Below, piece by piece: positions 1-9,301 of a stretch of 62,538 nucleotides of DNA; position 1 is the first letter of the stretch, and each line of letters starts with the position of its first letter. Made by a program: the position numbers and the translations under genes. The notes beneath the pieces are model-generated. The model did not search any database, was not told the origin of the DNA, and worked only from the letters and a program-made list of their open reading frames with translations. Source of the stretch: an uncultured Cetobacterium sp. (GTDB taxonomy: Bacteria; Fusobacteriota; Fusobacteriia; Fusobacteriales; Fusobacteriaceae); NCBI GenBank assembly GCA_949293295.1, contig CASFCG010000015.1, positions 1-62,538 of the forward strand, read 5' to 3'.

Positions 1-475
1 AATAAAATATTAACTTTATACGTTTTTGTTGTGTACTATTTTAGTATTTTATATTTTTAGTGTGCTTGTCTTTTTTTTGTTCAGTAGAGTTGCACACCGT
101 TGTCTTTTTCAAAAAACCTTATTTTTTCAGCATTTGTAACGCTGTGCACGTGTTCCTCTCTTTCTTGTGCTTTTTGACCATCACACACCGTCAAATCCAT
201 TTCCAAAAAATAAAAAAAAGCTTTGAAAGCTTTTCTTATCTACTCTCGAAAATTTTCGAAATTTCTCATTTATTCTCATTTTACGCTGTGCACAGTCTCA
301 TTTTTTCACATTTTTTCTCACAATTTTATCATTGTATTTTTCATTTTGCACACCTAAAAACCTTTAACAAACCTTTACCATTTCTATCTTCTCAGCTTTT
401 TTATCATTGCATTTCATTTTTATCATTCTATTATTCCCCCTACATCTAAAAAAGTTGATTCTTCTTTTTCTTTAC
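1..475. other. Pyrimidine-rich intergenic region, no convincing gene
   Basis: Very T/C-rich on the plus strand. The 129-codon open frame here has no ribosome binding site and a composition explained by the T/C bias, so it is not called. Two things stand out: an 11-bp direct repeat ACGCTGTGCAC at 139-149 and 283-293, and a perfect 14-bp palindrome TCGAAAATTTTCGA at 246-259. No DnaA-box cluster or RNA gene was recognised. Confidence 0.5.
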
Positions 476-504
476 TTGCTTTATTAGATATTAACTGTTA
501 TAAT
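476..504 (+). promoter_or_regulatory. Sigma-70-type promoter of the Bax-inhibitor-like gene
   Basis: TTGCTT at 476-481 and a perfect TATAAT at 499-504, separated by 17 bp. A strong Shine-Dalgarno (AGGAGG, about 520-525) follows, 8 nt before the ATG at 534. Confidence 0.7.
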
Positions 505-533
505 ATGACAAAATTTAATAGGAGGTCTGACGT

Positions 534-1211
534 ATGTATAATTGTGTTAAGATTTCTACTAAAAATAGTTTTTTAAGAAAACTATTTCTTCAGATGCTTC
601 TTGGTGTCTCAATCACAGGAGGCATAGCTGTTTATTCTATTATGAACACTGAACTTTTGGATTTGATTACAAGAAAATTTTTCCTTATATTAATTGCGCA
701 GTTAGCGTTATCGTTTGTCTTGAGTTTTTCTATGAAAAAACTCACTAGTTTTGAAGCATTGATAATATTTTTTGCTTATTCCATACTAAATGGGTGTTTA
801 ATTTCAGGAGTTATGATAATATACTCTCTCAATTCGATTTTTTACGCCTTTATAGCTACCTCATTCATATTTGTATCTATGGTTTTATATGGATTATTTA
901 CAAAAGAGGACCTATCAACCTACAGTACATTTTTTAAAGTGGGTTTAATCTCATTAATACTTGTTTCTGTTTTTAATATATTTGTTGGTAGTTCGAATAT
1001 TCAATGGCTTACATCTGTTTTTAGTATCGTTCTTTTTACTGGCTTGATTGCTTATGATATAAATATTATGGTTCAACTATTTGAACAGGAACTTGCTTCT
1101 GAAGAAAACATAAATAAGTTAGCAATTATAGGTGCATTGTCGCTTTATGTAGATTTTATTAATATATTTTTGGGTGTTTTGAGGGGATTTGGAAATAAGA
1201 GAAATAATTAA
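534..1211 (+). CDS. Bax inhibitor-1 / YbhL-YccA family membrane protein
   Basis: A 225-residue polytopic inner-membrane protein with about seven hydrophobic segments. The family is recognised from the C-terminal pattern: a segment ending GLIAYDINIM (about 169-178), then a loop, then GALSLYVDFINIFL (about 201-214), with the conserved Asp residues of Bax-inhibitor-1 proteins. Length is usual for the family (about 210-240). Known members (YetJ, YccA, YbhL) are pH-sensitive calcium leak channels or modulators of FtsH; which applies here cannot be seen. It has its own promoter and an AGGAGG site, and appears monocistronic or weakly linked to the next locus. Confidence 0.85.
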   Translation: MYNCVKISTKNSFLRKLFLQMLLGVSITGGIAVYSIMNTELLDLITRKFFLILIAQLALSFVLSFSMKKLTSFEALIIFFAYSILNGCLISGVMIIYSLNSIFYAFIATSFIFVSMVLYGLFTKEDLSTYSTFFKVGLISLILVSVFNIFVGSSNIQWLTSVFSIVLFTGLIAYDINIMVQLFEQELASEENINKLAIIGALSLYVDFINIFLGVLRGFGNKRNN

Positions 1212-1261
1212 GTATTAAAAATATTTTATATTCGGGGTTGATAAAATTTATGGAGGAAATC

Positions 1262-1942
1262 ATGCAATTTTTTTCAAAACTTTTTTTTGGAGAACACGAA
1301 AAATTGAAAAAAGAAAATGAACACTTACTTTCAACGATAAAGTCCTTAAAGAATGAATTACTTTAAAAAGAAAATATTATAGTAGCTTCTCTAGCACTAA
1401 AAAACGACTCACTCCCTTCAAATGATTACTCTGAACAGCGGGAGTCTACAAAGAAGGAGCTAGAAACTCTAAAAAATGAAAATGCAGAACTAAAAGATAA
1501 AATAGAGTATCTGAATAAATTTATTCCAAGCAAGCATTGGAAATATTCATATCACATTAAATTACAAGATTTTTATACAAGCTCTAAATATTCCGAAATG
1601 ATTAAACATTTAAATAACTTAGACATATCTTATGTTCATCAACTAGACGAGAGTTTGTTCTCAAGAGAGTTAAAAGATTTTAAATATCTTGAAGAAGCAC
1701 TACAAAAATACTTGAAATTTAAAAGTGAAGTATATGATTGGAATACAAAAACTATCTTATTGAAAGGGGAAAAGATTTCTAAGGTGTATAGTAAATTTAG
1801 AAAGTTTATTTCTATTACTTCATCATACAATTTAGAATATATGGTTGATTTAGAAGATTTTGATTTTAAAGTTTTAGCAGCCCATGATTTTTCACGAAAA
1901 GATATAAATTTACTTATAAATATTTATAAAAACTATAAATAA
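1262..1942 (+). pseudogene. Coiled-coil protein gene interrupted by one in-frame TAA
   Basis: A good GGAGG site (1252-1256) precedes an ATG at 1262. The frame stays open to the TAA at 1940-1942 except for a single TAA at 1364-1366 (codon 35), inside an otherwise continuous heptad-rich segment (EKLKKENEHLL before it, KKELETLKNENAELKDKIEYL after it). Reading CAA instead of TAA would restore a 226-residue protein: an N-terminal coiled coil of about 90 residues and a helical C-terminal domain of unknown family. The intact stretch from the ATG at 1598 lacks a ribosome binding site and is probably only the tail. The next gene starts 22 bp later, so the two probably form an operon. The lesion could be a real recent nonsense mutation or a sequencing error. 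Confidence 0.7.
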
Positions 1943-1964
1943 TTGTAAAGGAGTTTTTATACCA

Positions 1965-3776
1965 ATGTATGATATATGGAGCTCATATTTAAAAATAGAT
2001 AAATTTTTTTCAGAAGATAAAAATAAAAAATTTCTAGATTTTTGTGATGAAAATAATAAACTTTATCTCTCAGAAATCACTGATGAACTGTTAAAAAACT
2101 ATCTTTCTCTTCAGGGAATAGGCTTAAATAAAATGATGAACATAAAATCTAAATTAAAGCACCTAAAACAACGATTTTATAAGCAAACAACATACACAAA
2201 TTTGATGAAAACTCCTCTAAATAAGATAGTATTTAATATTCCCATTATAAAAGATATTACCATTGGAGAGTTTTTAAATTATTCACCTGATAAAATAGAA
2301 AGTTTGAATTTGACAAGAATCCAACTGGAAACTTTATTCGAAATTTGCACAACTACTCTTCCAATAAGTGAAATCTTAAAGTTAATAAAAGAAAGTTTTT
2401 CTGAGGAGGAACTTCAATTTTTAAAAGATAGATTAGTACTAAGAAAAACTTTAGAGGAGATTGGAAGTAACAAAAACTTAAGTCGAGAGAGAGTACGACA
2501 GATAGAGCGTAAATTAAAATCCTCTTTAACTCATCTATTAAAGAATACAAACTTTAATATCAGTTTAAAAATTGAATCTGGATTTAAAGATGAGATAGAT
2601 TTAAACGAACTTAATAATTTAATTTCAGATGAATTTGGATTTTTGATAGAGTTTTTGAAAAAAAATGAGGTTTTTTCAAGACCTTTTTATATTGATTTCT
2701 TGGAACTTTTTCTTTTTGACAAAAGAGAGCGTTTTTTTAGTATCTTTCATTCATTTGATTTTACAAATATTTTGACAACCTCAAATGTCAATACCTTAAA
2801 GGAAAAATATTCAATATTTCCTTGGATTACTCAGACAGAGATTGAAAAAATCATTGTAAAATTGGGGTATGAAAAACATGGAAAATACTACATTCAACAT
2901 ACTGGTTATCGAGATATTATTGAACTATATTTTGTTAAGTTAGTTAAAGTACCTCTCAGAATAGATGAAAATTCAATAATTTCAATAATTCAAGATATAA
3001 ACTCAAGATTAGATTATAATCTTTATCAGTTTGAAATTGAAAACTCCATGGAAAATCTAGAACTTCATCTTGCTAGACGTCTAGAGGGGTTAATCTCTCG
3101 AATTGATGATATTGTTATGACGGATTCTAGAACATATCTTCATATTAGTAAGATTAAATATGATGTTAACAAATTTTTAGAGTTAAAAGATAAAATAGTT
3201 TCACAAAATACTGATTATATTGATACTATTTCTATCTATAGAGCTCTCAAAGATGAACTAAATTCTATTGGGATTTATTCCGATTATATCTTTTATTCTC
3301 TATTTAAATATCACTTTTCACAAGAACTGAATTTAACACCTAATGGTAATAGTAGAGTATTAACTGCTGAAGGAAAAGAGTTTAATAGGGTTGAAGAGTT
3401 AGAACAATTTTTACAAAATGAGAATAAAGTCTTAGAAAAAAACTATATTCAGGAAAAACTCAATTATTCTAATATCTCTCTGAGTAATGCTATTGAAAAT
3501 TCGAATAATATTATCATTTTCGATCGTTCATATGTTGGATTGATTAACTTAGTTGAAATCACAGAAAAAGAGATTGAAAACTTCAAGCAGATTGTATTAC
3601 AAAATACAAATGAAAACGTAATATTTATTCCTAACTTAATTGGAAAACTCAATATAGATAAAAGATTTAAATCTTTTGTTACAAACAATAATATAAATAA
3701 ATATCTAATAAGTTCTTTAATTAAATATTATTTTCCAGAATATAAGGGAAATACAAATTTTCTTGTAAAAAAATAA
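1965..3776 (+). CDS. Sigma-70 region 4-like HTH protein with unknown large C-terminal domain
   Basis: 603 residues, no signal peptide or membrane segments. Residues 45-66 (LSLQGIGLNKMMNIKSKL) look like the helix-hairpin-helix of the RNA polymerase alpha C-terminal domain. Residues about 143-192 match sigma-70 region 4: an acidic helix, then TLEEIG (162-167), then LSRERVRQIERK (172-183), the usual -35-reading helix-turn-helix. The remaining 400 residues match no family I recognise. It lacks region 2, so it is not a complete sigma factor; a DNA-binding regulator is the simplest reading. It has an AAAGGAG site at 1947-1953. It follows the broken coiled-coil gene and ends at a hairpin terminator, so the pair looks like a self-contained accessory cassette. 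Confidence 0.65.
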   Translation: MYDIWSSYLKIDKFFSEDKNKKFLDFCDENNKLYLSEITDELLKNYLSLQGIGLNKMMNIKSKLKHLKQRFYKQTTYTNLMKTPLNKIVFNIPIIKDITIGEFLNYSPDKIESLNLTRIQLETLFEICTTTLPISEILKLIKESFSEEELQFLKDRLVLRKTLEEIGSNKNLSRERVRQIERKLKSSLTHLLKNTNFNISLKIESGFKDEIDLNELNNLISDEFGFLIEFLKKNEVFSRPFYIDFLELFLFDKRERFFSIFHSFDFTNILTTSNVNTLKEKYSIFPWITQTEIEKIIVKLGYEKHGKYYIQHTGYRDIIELYFVKLVKVPLRIDENSIISIIQDINSRLDYNLYQFEIENSMENLELHLARRLEGLISRIDDIVMTDSRTYLHISKIKYDVNKFLELKDKIVSQNTDYIDTISIYRALKDELNSIGIYSDYIFYSLFKYHFSQELNLTPNGNSRVLTAEGKEFNRVEELEQFLQNENKVLEKNYIQEKLNYSNISLSNAIENSNNIIIFDRSYVGLINLVEITEKEIENFKQIVLQNTNENVIFIPNLIGKLNIDKRFKSFVTNNNINKYLISSLIKYYFPEYKGNTNFLVKK

Positions 3777-3785
3777 AATAATTAT

Positions 3786-3835
3786 AAAAAAGTGAAATTT
3801 AAAGGTAACTGTATAGTCTTATTTTTCACTTTTTT
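3786..3835 (+). terminator. Terminator after the sigma4-like gene
   Basis: Inverted repeat AAAAAAGTGAAA (3786-3797) / TTTCACTTTTTT (3824-3835) with a 26-nt loop. The T-run follows on the plus strand, 10 bp after the stop codon. Confidence 0.6.
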
Positions 3836-3912
3836 ATTTTACTTAATAATTTAAATTATTTCCTCTCTTTTATTTTTCCCAATAAAATTTTAATATTTAT
3901 TTTAGCTATAAC

Positions 3913-3940
3913 AAAAAAAGGGATTAAATATCCCTTTTTT
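3913..3940 (-). terminator. Terminator of the permease gene
   Basis: AAAAAAAGGGAT - TAAAT - ATCCCTTTTTT is a compact stem with A/T tails. It lies just past the permease stop and reads as a terminator on the minus strand. Confidence 0.7.
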
Positions 3941-3944
3941 CTCT

Positions 3945-5426
3945 TTATACTTTAGAATTTTCATATCGTTTATATAAAGATAGTGCTACCAACGTAAAAA
4001 ATAGTGGTCCAAAAATCATCCAACAACTATCTCCATACTTTCTCTTTGTAATTGCAGGTTCAATAATTGTAGCTACATTAGCAAAGCCAACCAATGCTAC
4101 AGTTGAAAAAGTTGCAAATTTTATACTAAAATCTGTTTTAAATATTGAAAATGACTTTTTAATCTTTTCATTATTTTTAAATTTTGGGAAAGCCAATGCT
4201 ATTAAAAGATAAGGGATAGTCATAGCTACATTAGTCATCAATGTTAACTTTAAAAAGAATGCTTCCGCTTTATCTCCTCCAAATGTAACCCCAATAATAA
4301 ACAATACCACTATAATACACTGTAACCACATCGCGTTTTTAGGCATTCCATCCTCTATTTTTCCAATACTTCTCGGCCATAACTCTTTAGGTGTTCCCTC
4401 TATTAACTGCTTTAGTGGTGAATAAATGATTGTGAAAAATGCACCTGTTAAGCACAAAAATATAGATGTTCCCATATATTGAGAGGTATATTGCCCTACT
4501 TTTAGTGCTAGCTGTTCAGAAGCATTAAAAGATAAAGCTAATTGATATCCGAAGTTTTTCATACACATATATGAAAAATTTCCAATATGTACATTATCTT
4601 GCCCTGTCAAAAAATTCCAATTTGTAAATACACCTATTAAAAAGATTCCAACAGCATATCCTATTGTTATTACAATAGCTGAAATTGTAACTCCTTTAGT
4701 AAAAGTTTTTTCTGGATTTTCAGTTTTATCAACCAAGCCACCAACAACCTCTATTCCTCCATATGCAAACACAGAGAAAACTAGGAATGATGCAATAGAT
4801 ATCCCACTTAAATAGCTTGGATTTGGAGAAACAGAAAAAGATGTTGCTAAATCTTGAATAGGCTGAGCAAATTTGAATCCATTTCTTATGAAAATAACTA
4901 ATGAACCAAATAATAGTACAAGATTTAAAAGTGTTGTTGCCATTCCTCCAATGGAAGCTATCTTAGTTATCTTATTCAATCCTTTCGTTGCAACAAAAGT
5001 AAATAAAATCATCAATATAACTCCCAAAACTCCTAGAGTTGTAGTTGAATTTAATCCAAATATTGAAAGTTGTTTCGTCAAGTCTGCACCAAATATTGCA
5101 AAAGATGCAACAATCCAAATTCCAGATAAAATTGATACAAACCATATAATGTATGAAGCATACCACATAAATGTGGTTACAAATGCATACTTAGGTCCAA
5201 CAGACCTATTAAGCCAAGAATAAATTCCCCCCGTTTCATTTTTAAACGCTGAACCGTACTCCGCCATCATAAAAGCATAAGGAATAAAAAACAATAACCC
5301 TGAAAAAATATACCATGGAACCGCTGCATAACCCATTAAATAAAAAGAACGAGGGATATTGTTAAATCCAAATACTGATGTAAAAATCATCATAATCAAG
5401 GCGACTAAATTTAATTTCCTATCCAC
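3945..5426 (-). CDS. yjeM: YjeM-like APC-family amino-acid permease
   Basis: About 493 residues with 12 predicted membrane segments. The N-terminus (KLNLVALIMMIFTSVFGF, then the NIP-SFY-MGYAA region) and the EYGSAFKNETGGIYSW segment are typical of the APC superfamily and closest, from memory, to the E. coli YjeM/GadC branch; the substrate is not known. Start choice: the upstream ATG at 5435 directly abuts the ribosome binding site GGAGGT (complement of 5436-5441), leaving no spacer. GTG codon 4 at 5426 leaves about 9-10 nt and matches the usual start of the family (short basic tail, then the first helix), so it is preferred. Monocistronic, with its own terminator. Confidence 0.85.
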   Translation of the reverse strand: MDRKLNLVALIMMIFTSVFGFNNIPRSFYLMGYAAVPWYIFSGLLFFIPYAFMMAEYGSAFKNETGGIYSWLNRSVGPKYAFVTTFMWYASYIIWFVSILSGIWIVASFAIFGADLTKQLSIFGLNSTTTLGVLGVILMILFTFVATKGLNKITKIASIGGMATTLLNLVLLFGSLVIFIRNGFKFAQPIQDLATSFSVSPNPSYLSGISIASFLVFSVFAYGGIEVVGGLVDKTENPEKTFTKGVTISAIVITIGYAVGIFLIGVFTNWNFLTGQDNVHIGNFSYMCMKNFGYQLALSFNASEQLALKVGQYTSQYMGTSIFLCLTGAFFTIIYSPLKQLIEGTPKELWPRSIGKIEDGMPKNAMWLQCIIVVLFIIGVTFGGDKAEAFFLKLTLMTNVAMTIPYLLIALAFPKFKNNEKIKKSFSIFKTDFSIKFATFSTVALVGFANVATIIEPAITKRKYGDSCWMIFGPLFFTLVALSLYKRYENSKV

Positions 5427-5535
5427 AATAACCATACCTCCAAAACTTAATTAATAACATTGTAATATTTTTTTCATATTTGGTCAAATAAAAATATATT
5501 TCATTCCAATTTCTTTATACTACTAATTTGCCCAT

Positions 5536-5573
5536 AAAAAAGAGTTATTGTTATAAACTACAATAACTCTTTT
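5536..5573 (-). terminator. Terminator of the autotransporter gene
   Basis: Stem AAAGAGTTATTG / CAATAACTCTTTT (arms 5538-5550 and 5561-5573) with a 10-nt loop. A T-run follows on the minus strand just past the stop at 5582. Confidence 0.75.
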
Positions 5574-5581
5574 AAAACAAT

Positions 5582-8500
5582 CTAAAATAGATATCTAAAT
5601 TTCAAATTAGTAAATAGATTTTCCGTATTATCCTTTCCTACAAAATAAACTACCCCTGTTGATAGTTTCATTGATAGATACTCCATCTCCGCTCCAACTT
5701 CAAATCTCGCTCCATTCTCTATCAATCCTGTTCTAAATCCTAAATCTTTATTTTTCATATCTCCCATTTTCAACTCTGGTGCTGAATGCAATAGATATTT
5801 ATTGTAATCATATCCCACTTTTCCATAGATTCCAAAATTCAACTTATCATATCCATAATTATACGCTATTTTCACACTTGGTGCCACTTGTAACAGATAT
5901 TCATCATTTGTTTTTACCTCTGTTTTTTTATCTATTGTCAAGGCTGTTGGGTCATCCAATCTATAGTTCTCTCCTGTTATATAGTATGTCCCTAAATCCA
6001 GTCCTGCACTTAATTTCAAGCCTCCAAAACTCTTCTCATATCCAACGCCTGCACCCAATGTTCCTGTTGCTGTCTCATATTTATCGCTATTAATCTTATC
6101 TCTTAAGTAGCTTCCACCTATGATACCAGTCACAAAATATCCATCTTTATGCATCAACTTTGTATAGATACTCTCCGTAAAACTCTCTAATTTCCCTTTA
6201 TAGTCTCCTCTAAATTTACTATCTCCAACACCATAAATGAAAGATACCCCTAAATAGTTTTTCCAACTCTCACTTTCATAAAGCTTAGTTTGATAACTCA
6301 ATGCATTATTTATTATGTTCTGTTCAAACTTATCAAACTTGTCACTTCTGTATACTCTATTTGAAAAATTTCCTCTATAAGAGACACCATCTCTGTAGTT
6401 CTCAGCTCCCATCTCATCAAAGATATCCCCTATCAGCTCATTCTGAGTTTTTATTAAGTTTATTTTCGCTGTAAAGTCTGAAAGTGCTGCGTTTGTCATA
6501 TCAGATGTCCACTCAACTTGATTATTTCTCAGTTGACTATAAGAAGCTAATACTAGATTTCCATTCTCATCCAAGCTTCCTTTGATTGAACCTACACTTA
6601 CATATTTATCTCCCTCTTCAGAAACCAGATTGATTTTATTGTTATCATCCGTTTCAATCAATGTAACTGAACTTCCTAGCTCCAATCCAGCATCTCCCGT
6701 TAAATTATCCACTTTAACCGCTAATGTTGAATCAGCTGTACTATTTGAGATAATCATCTTATCGCTCAATCCTTTCGATAAATCAGCTCTAAATATTACA
6801 TCTGCATCTCCTGTCAAATTTTCAGTCTTTAAATTATGAAACTTAATTCCCTCTCTAGTCAAAGCCTTTTCACTCTCAAACACTATTGTAGAGCCTTTTA
6901 GAGAAAGATTTGATAGATTCGAATCCCCTATTATACTCCAAGTAGAGTTATCAAACTTAGTTGTTCCTGCTCCCTCATGTTGAATTGTTCCTATCAATAC
7001 TGAATTTGTTATCCCTGATGATGTGCTTGTGTTATCTTGTGTTAAGTTTCCTTTTAGTGTTGTATTTGTCGCTGACAAAGTACTTTGATTAGAAAGGTTA
7101 ATATCTCCAGTAATATTACTATTTGACACCGTTATTTTACTATTATCTGAAGTTATATCTCCTGTCATAGCTGTATACCCTATCAATAGATTAGAGTCTA
7201 ACTTCAAATCAATATTTCCTTTATACATAGTTGTTATTCTTTTAAATTTACTGTTTGAATTCAATTTCTCCAAAGAGGCATTTTGATTTTTAGTATCTTG
7301 TCCAAGGTCATACATATATTGCGTTTCATTTTCCACAAAACCTAAAACTATTTTATTATTTCCAGTTGTTTTAATATCTCCCTCTATGTCCGAATAAACA
7401 CCACCTTGAAACTCACTTCCGCTCTCCATCTGTATATTATTGAATTTAAACTTACTTGTATAAAAATATCCATTATCTTTTACACTAATACTTTTTCCAG
7501 CTGGTAACTCATACTCTCCTGCAAGAACAAGTGTTGTTTTTGCTCCCTGTAAGATATCTCCATCAATGTTTACTCCACCTGTTATTCCGAAATTCTTTTG
7601 TGTACCCGTTGTATTTATCAGTTTAACATCCATCTTAGAAGCTTTGTCTTCACTTGTATCTCCAAATTGTCCATGAAAGATTGAATTATTTTTAGAAAAT
7701 TTTGAACTATCAACTGTTATTGTAACCTTTTTATTTTCATCACTATTTACAATTCTAGCCCCTTTATCCGTTGCACGAATATCTCCAAAGCTTAAATCAA
7801 ACCCATTTACATCCAGTTTTCCACCTCTAAAACCAAAAAGTATCTTAGATGTATCCAATCTATCTGCGTTCTCCTGGTTACCAATTTTTACTGTTCCTCT
7901 TCCACTAACAATATCAATATTTTCAAAAGCCTTTCCGCCTGTTTGTTTTAAAACAACCGTTCCATCTCCAATATTAAGAGACCCCTTATTATCTCCGTTC
8001 CCTTGAGCAATTAAGGTTCCCTCTCCTATCTTATGAAGCGCGTCTCCAGAAACTCCGTTGACCTCCCAAGTTACAGTTTTATCCTTTTCAACCAAGATTC
8101 CAGCTCCAACCCAAGTTTTATCTTTTGTATCAGAGGTTACAAGATAATTACTCTTAAATGTAAGCATACCAGCACCCATATTTATTGAATTAGCCAATTT
8201 TATCGTTCCATCCTCTCCTGCAAAAGCTAGATGTTTCGTAGAATTTAAATCCTTTATGAACTGACTATCTTTATTAAAATTATTTTGATTAATATCATAA
8301 TCTACCTTTAAACCATTATATTGCCATTTTTTCTTCCCTTGAGTGATATATCCAGTACCAGTATTAGCATTTCCAATCCCGAATATATCGTCATCATCTA
8401 TCCCCTGCCAAACAAATGCCGTATTTTTATCTGTATTTACTATATCTGGCAAGGTATCTTCATTTACCTTACTCTGAAATACACTTTTATAAAATACTTC

Positions 8501-9268
8501 ATAATTGGTTGCGACATTACTAACCGATTGTCCAAATCCTATCAACATCCATTTTTGTTGCTTCTTATGATATCCCCAAATCGGAGAACCACTATCTCCA
8601 GGCTGAACAAAAGTGTGTAGATAATTATTTGGATTACGTTTTCCATTTTCACTTGTTATGGCAAACTTATTATTATTATTCCAGTAGTATTCACTCGGAA
8701 ATAAAAATCCACCTGTTCTATAGTTATAAGCTCCAGATAGATATTTTCTTACACCACCCTCTTCTATATACTGAGTTCCTGTTCCACTTCTTGCAAATAT
8801 TTCAAAGTCATTTCTATAGTTATATGTATTTCCTGTTGAAAAATCAATATATACAGGTGCTACATCTGTTACAACTTTATTTAATCTTGGAGTGTGAAAA
8901 TCTGCTGAAGAATAATCATTCCTATCTATTAACCCATAACTATGCCCTGTTTTCCCGCCATATGCAACAGTCGTATATCCCCCATTATGCTTAACACTCC
9001 CCACATATGTTGGAGAAATAACTGTTCCAATTGCATTGGTATCTGTCGCGGCAAAATCAGGTAATCCGTATGTAGTCATTACAGCCTCTGTTCCATTTTT
9101 CAGAGGAACTCTTATTATTGAATTTCCAACTCTATAGTTTCCTCTATTTTCAGCAAAATCTCTAAACTGTTGATAGTCAGCATAATCTGTAAATACTACC
9201 GAACCATAGGCGATTATTGATGATATTGAACATAAAAATATTACTTTTTTTAATATACTAGTTTTCAT
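5582..9268 (-). CDS. S6-family serine protease autotransporter (SPATE/IgA-protease-like)
   Basis: 1228 residues with type V secretion architecture. There is a signal peptide (1-22); an S6 protease domain with His94 in SVKHNGGY, Asp123 in SADFHTPRLNK and Ser226 in VQPGDSGSPIW (the chymotrypsin-like triad expected of MEROPS S6); a long Thr/Ser/Asn-rich beta-helical passenger (about 330-930); and a C-terminal beta-barrel (about 960-1228) ending NLKFRYLF with a terminal Phe. By family knowledge it would export and perhaps release a surface protease; the target is unknown. The triad is intact, so activity is plausible. It sits 33 bp downstream of a small secreted protein gene on the same strand, probably co-transcribed, with a terminator at 5536-5573. 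Confidence 0.9.
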   Translation of the reverse strand: MKTSILKKVIFLCSISSIIAYGSVVFTDYADYQQFRDFAENRGNYRVGNSIIRVPLKNGTEAVMTTYGLPDFAATDTNAIGTVISPTYVGSVKHNGGYTTVAYGGKTGHSYGLIDRNDYSSADFHTPRLNKVVTDVAPVYIDFSTGNTYNYRNDFEIFARSGTGTQYIEEGGVRKYLSGAYNYRTGGFLFPSEYYWNNNNKFAITSENGKRNPNNYLHTFVQPGDSGSPIWGYHKKQQKWMLIGFGQSVSNVATNYEVFYKSVFQSKVNEDTLPDIVNTDKNTAFVWQGIDDDDIFGIGNANTGTGYITQGKKKWQYNGLKVDYDINQNNFNKDSQFIKDLNSTKHLAFAGEDGTIKLANSINMGAGMLTFKSNYLVTSDTKDKTWVGAGILVEKDKTVTWEVNGVSGDALHKIGEGTLIAQGNGDNKGSLNIGDGTVVLKQTGGKAFENIDIVSGRGTVKIGNQENADRLDTSKILFGFRGGKLDVNGFDLSFGDIRATDKGARIVNSDENKKVTITVDSSKFSKNNSIFHGQFGDTSEDKASKMDVKLINTTGTQKNFGITGGVNIDGDILQGAKTTLVLAGEYELPAGKSISVKDNGYFYTSKFKFNNIQMESGSEFQGGVYSDIEGDIKTTGNNKIVLGFVENETQYMYDLGQDTKNQNASLEKLNSNSKFKRITTMYKGNIDLKLDSNLLIGYTAMTGDITSDNSKITVSNSNITGDINLSNQSTLSATNTTLKGNLTQDNTSTSSGITNSVLIGTIQHEGAGTTKFDNSTWSIIGDSNLSNLSLKGSTIVFESEKALTREGIKFHNLKTENLTGDADVIFRADLSKGLSDKMIISNSTADSTLAVKVDNLTGDAGLELGSSVTLIETDDNNKINLVSEEGDKYVSVGSIKGSLDENGNLVLASYSQLRNNQVEWTSDMTNAALSDFTAKINLIKTQNELIGDIFDEMGAENYRDGVSYRGNFSNRVYRSDKFDKFEQNIINNALSYQTKLYESESWKNYLGVSFIYGVGDSKFRGDYKGKLESFTESIYTKLMHKDGYFVTGIIGGSYLRDKINSDKYETATGTLGAGVGYEKSFGGLKLSAGLDLGTYYITGENYRLDDPTALTIDKKTEVKTNDEYLLQVAPSVKIAYNYGYDKLNFGIYGKVGYDYNKYLLHSAPELKMGDMKNKDLGFRTGLIENGARFEVGAEMEYLSMKLSTGVVYFVGKDNTENLFTNLKFRYLF

Positions 9269-9301
9269 AACTCTATTTAATTCTCCTTTGTTTATTACTA
9301 T

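Noticed and set aside
60-449. 129-codon open frame on the plus strand
   Set aside because: No ribosome binding site, composition dominated by Phe/Ser/His/Leu from a T/C-rich strand, and no domain pattern.
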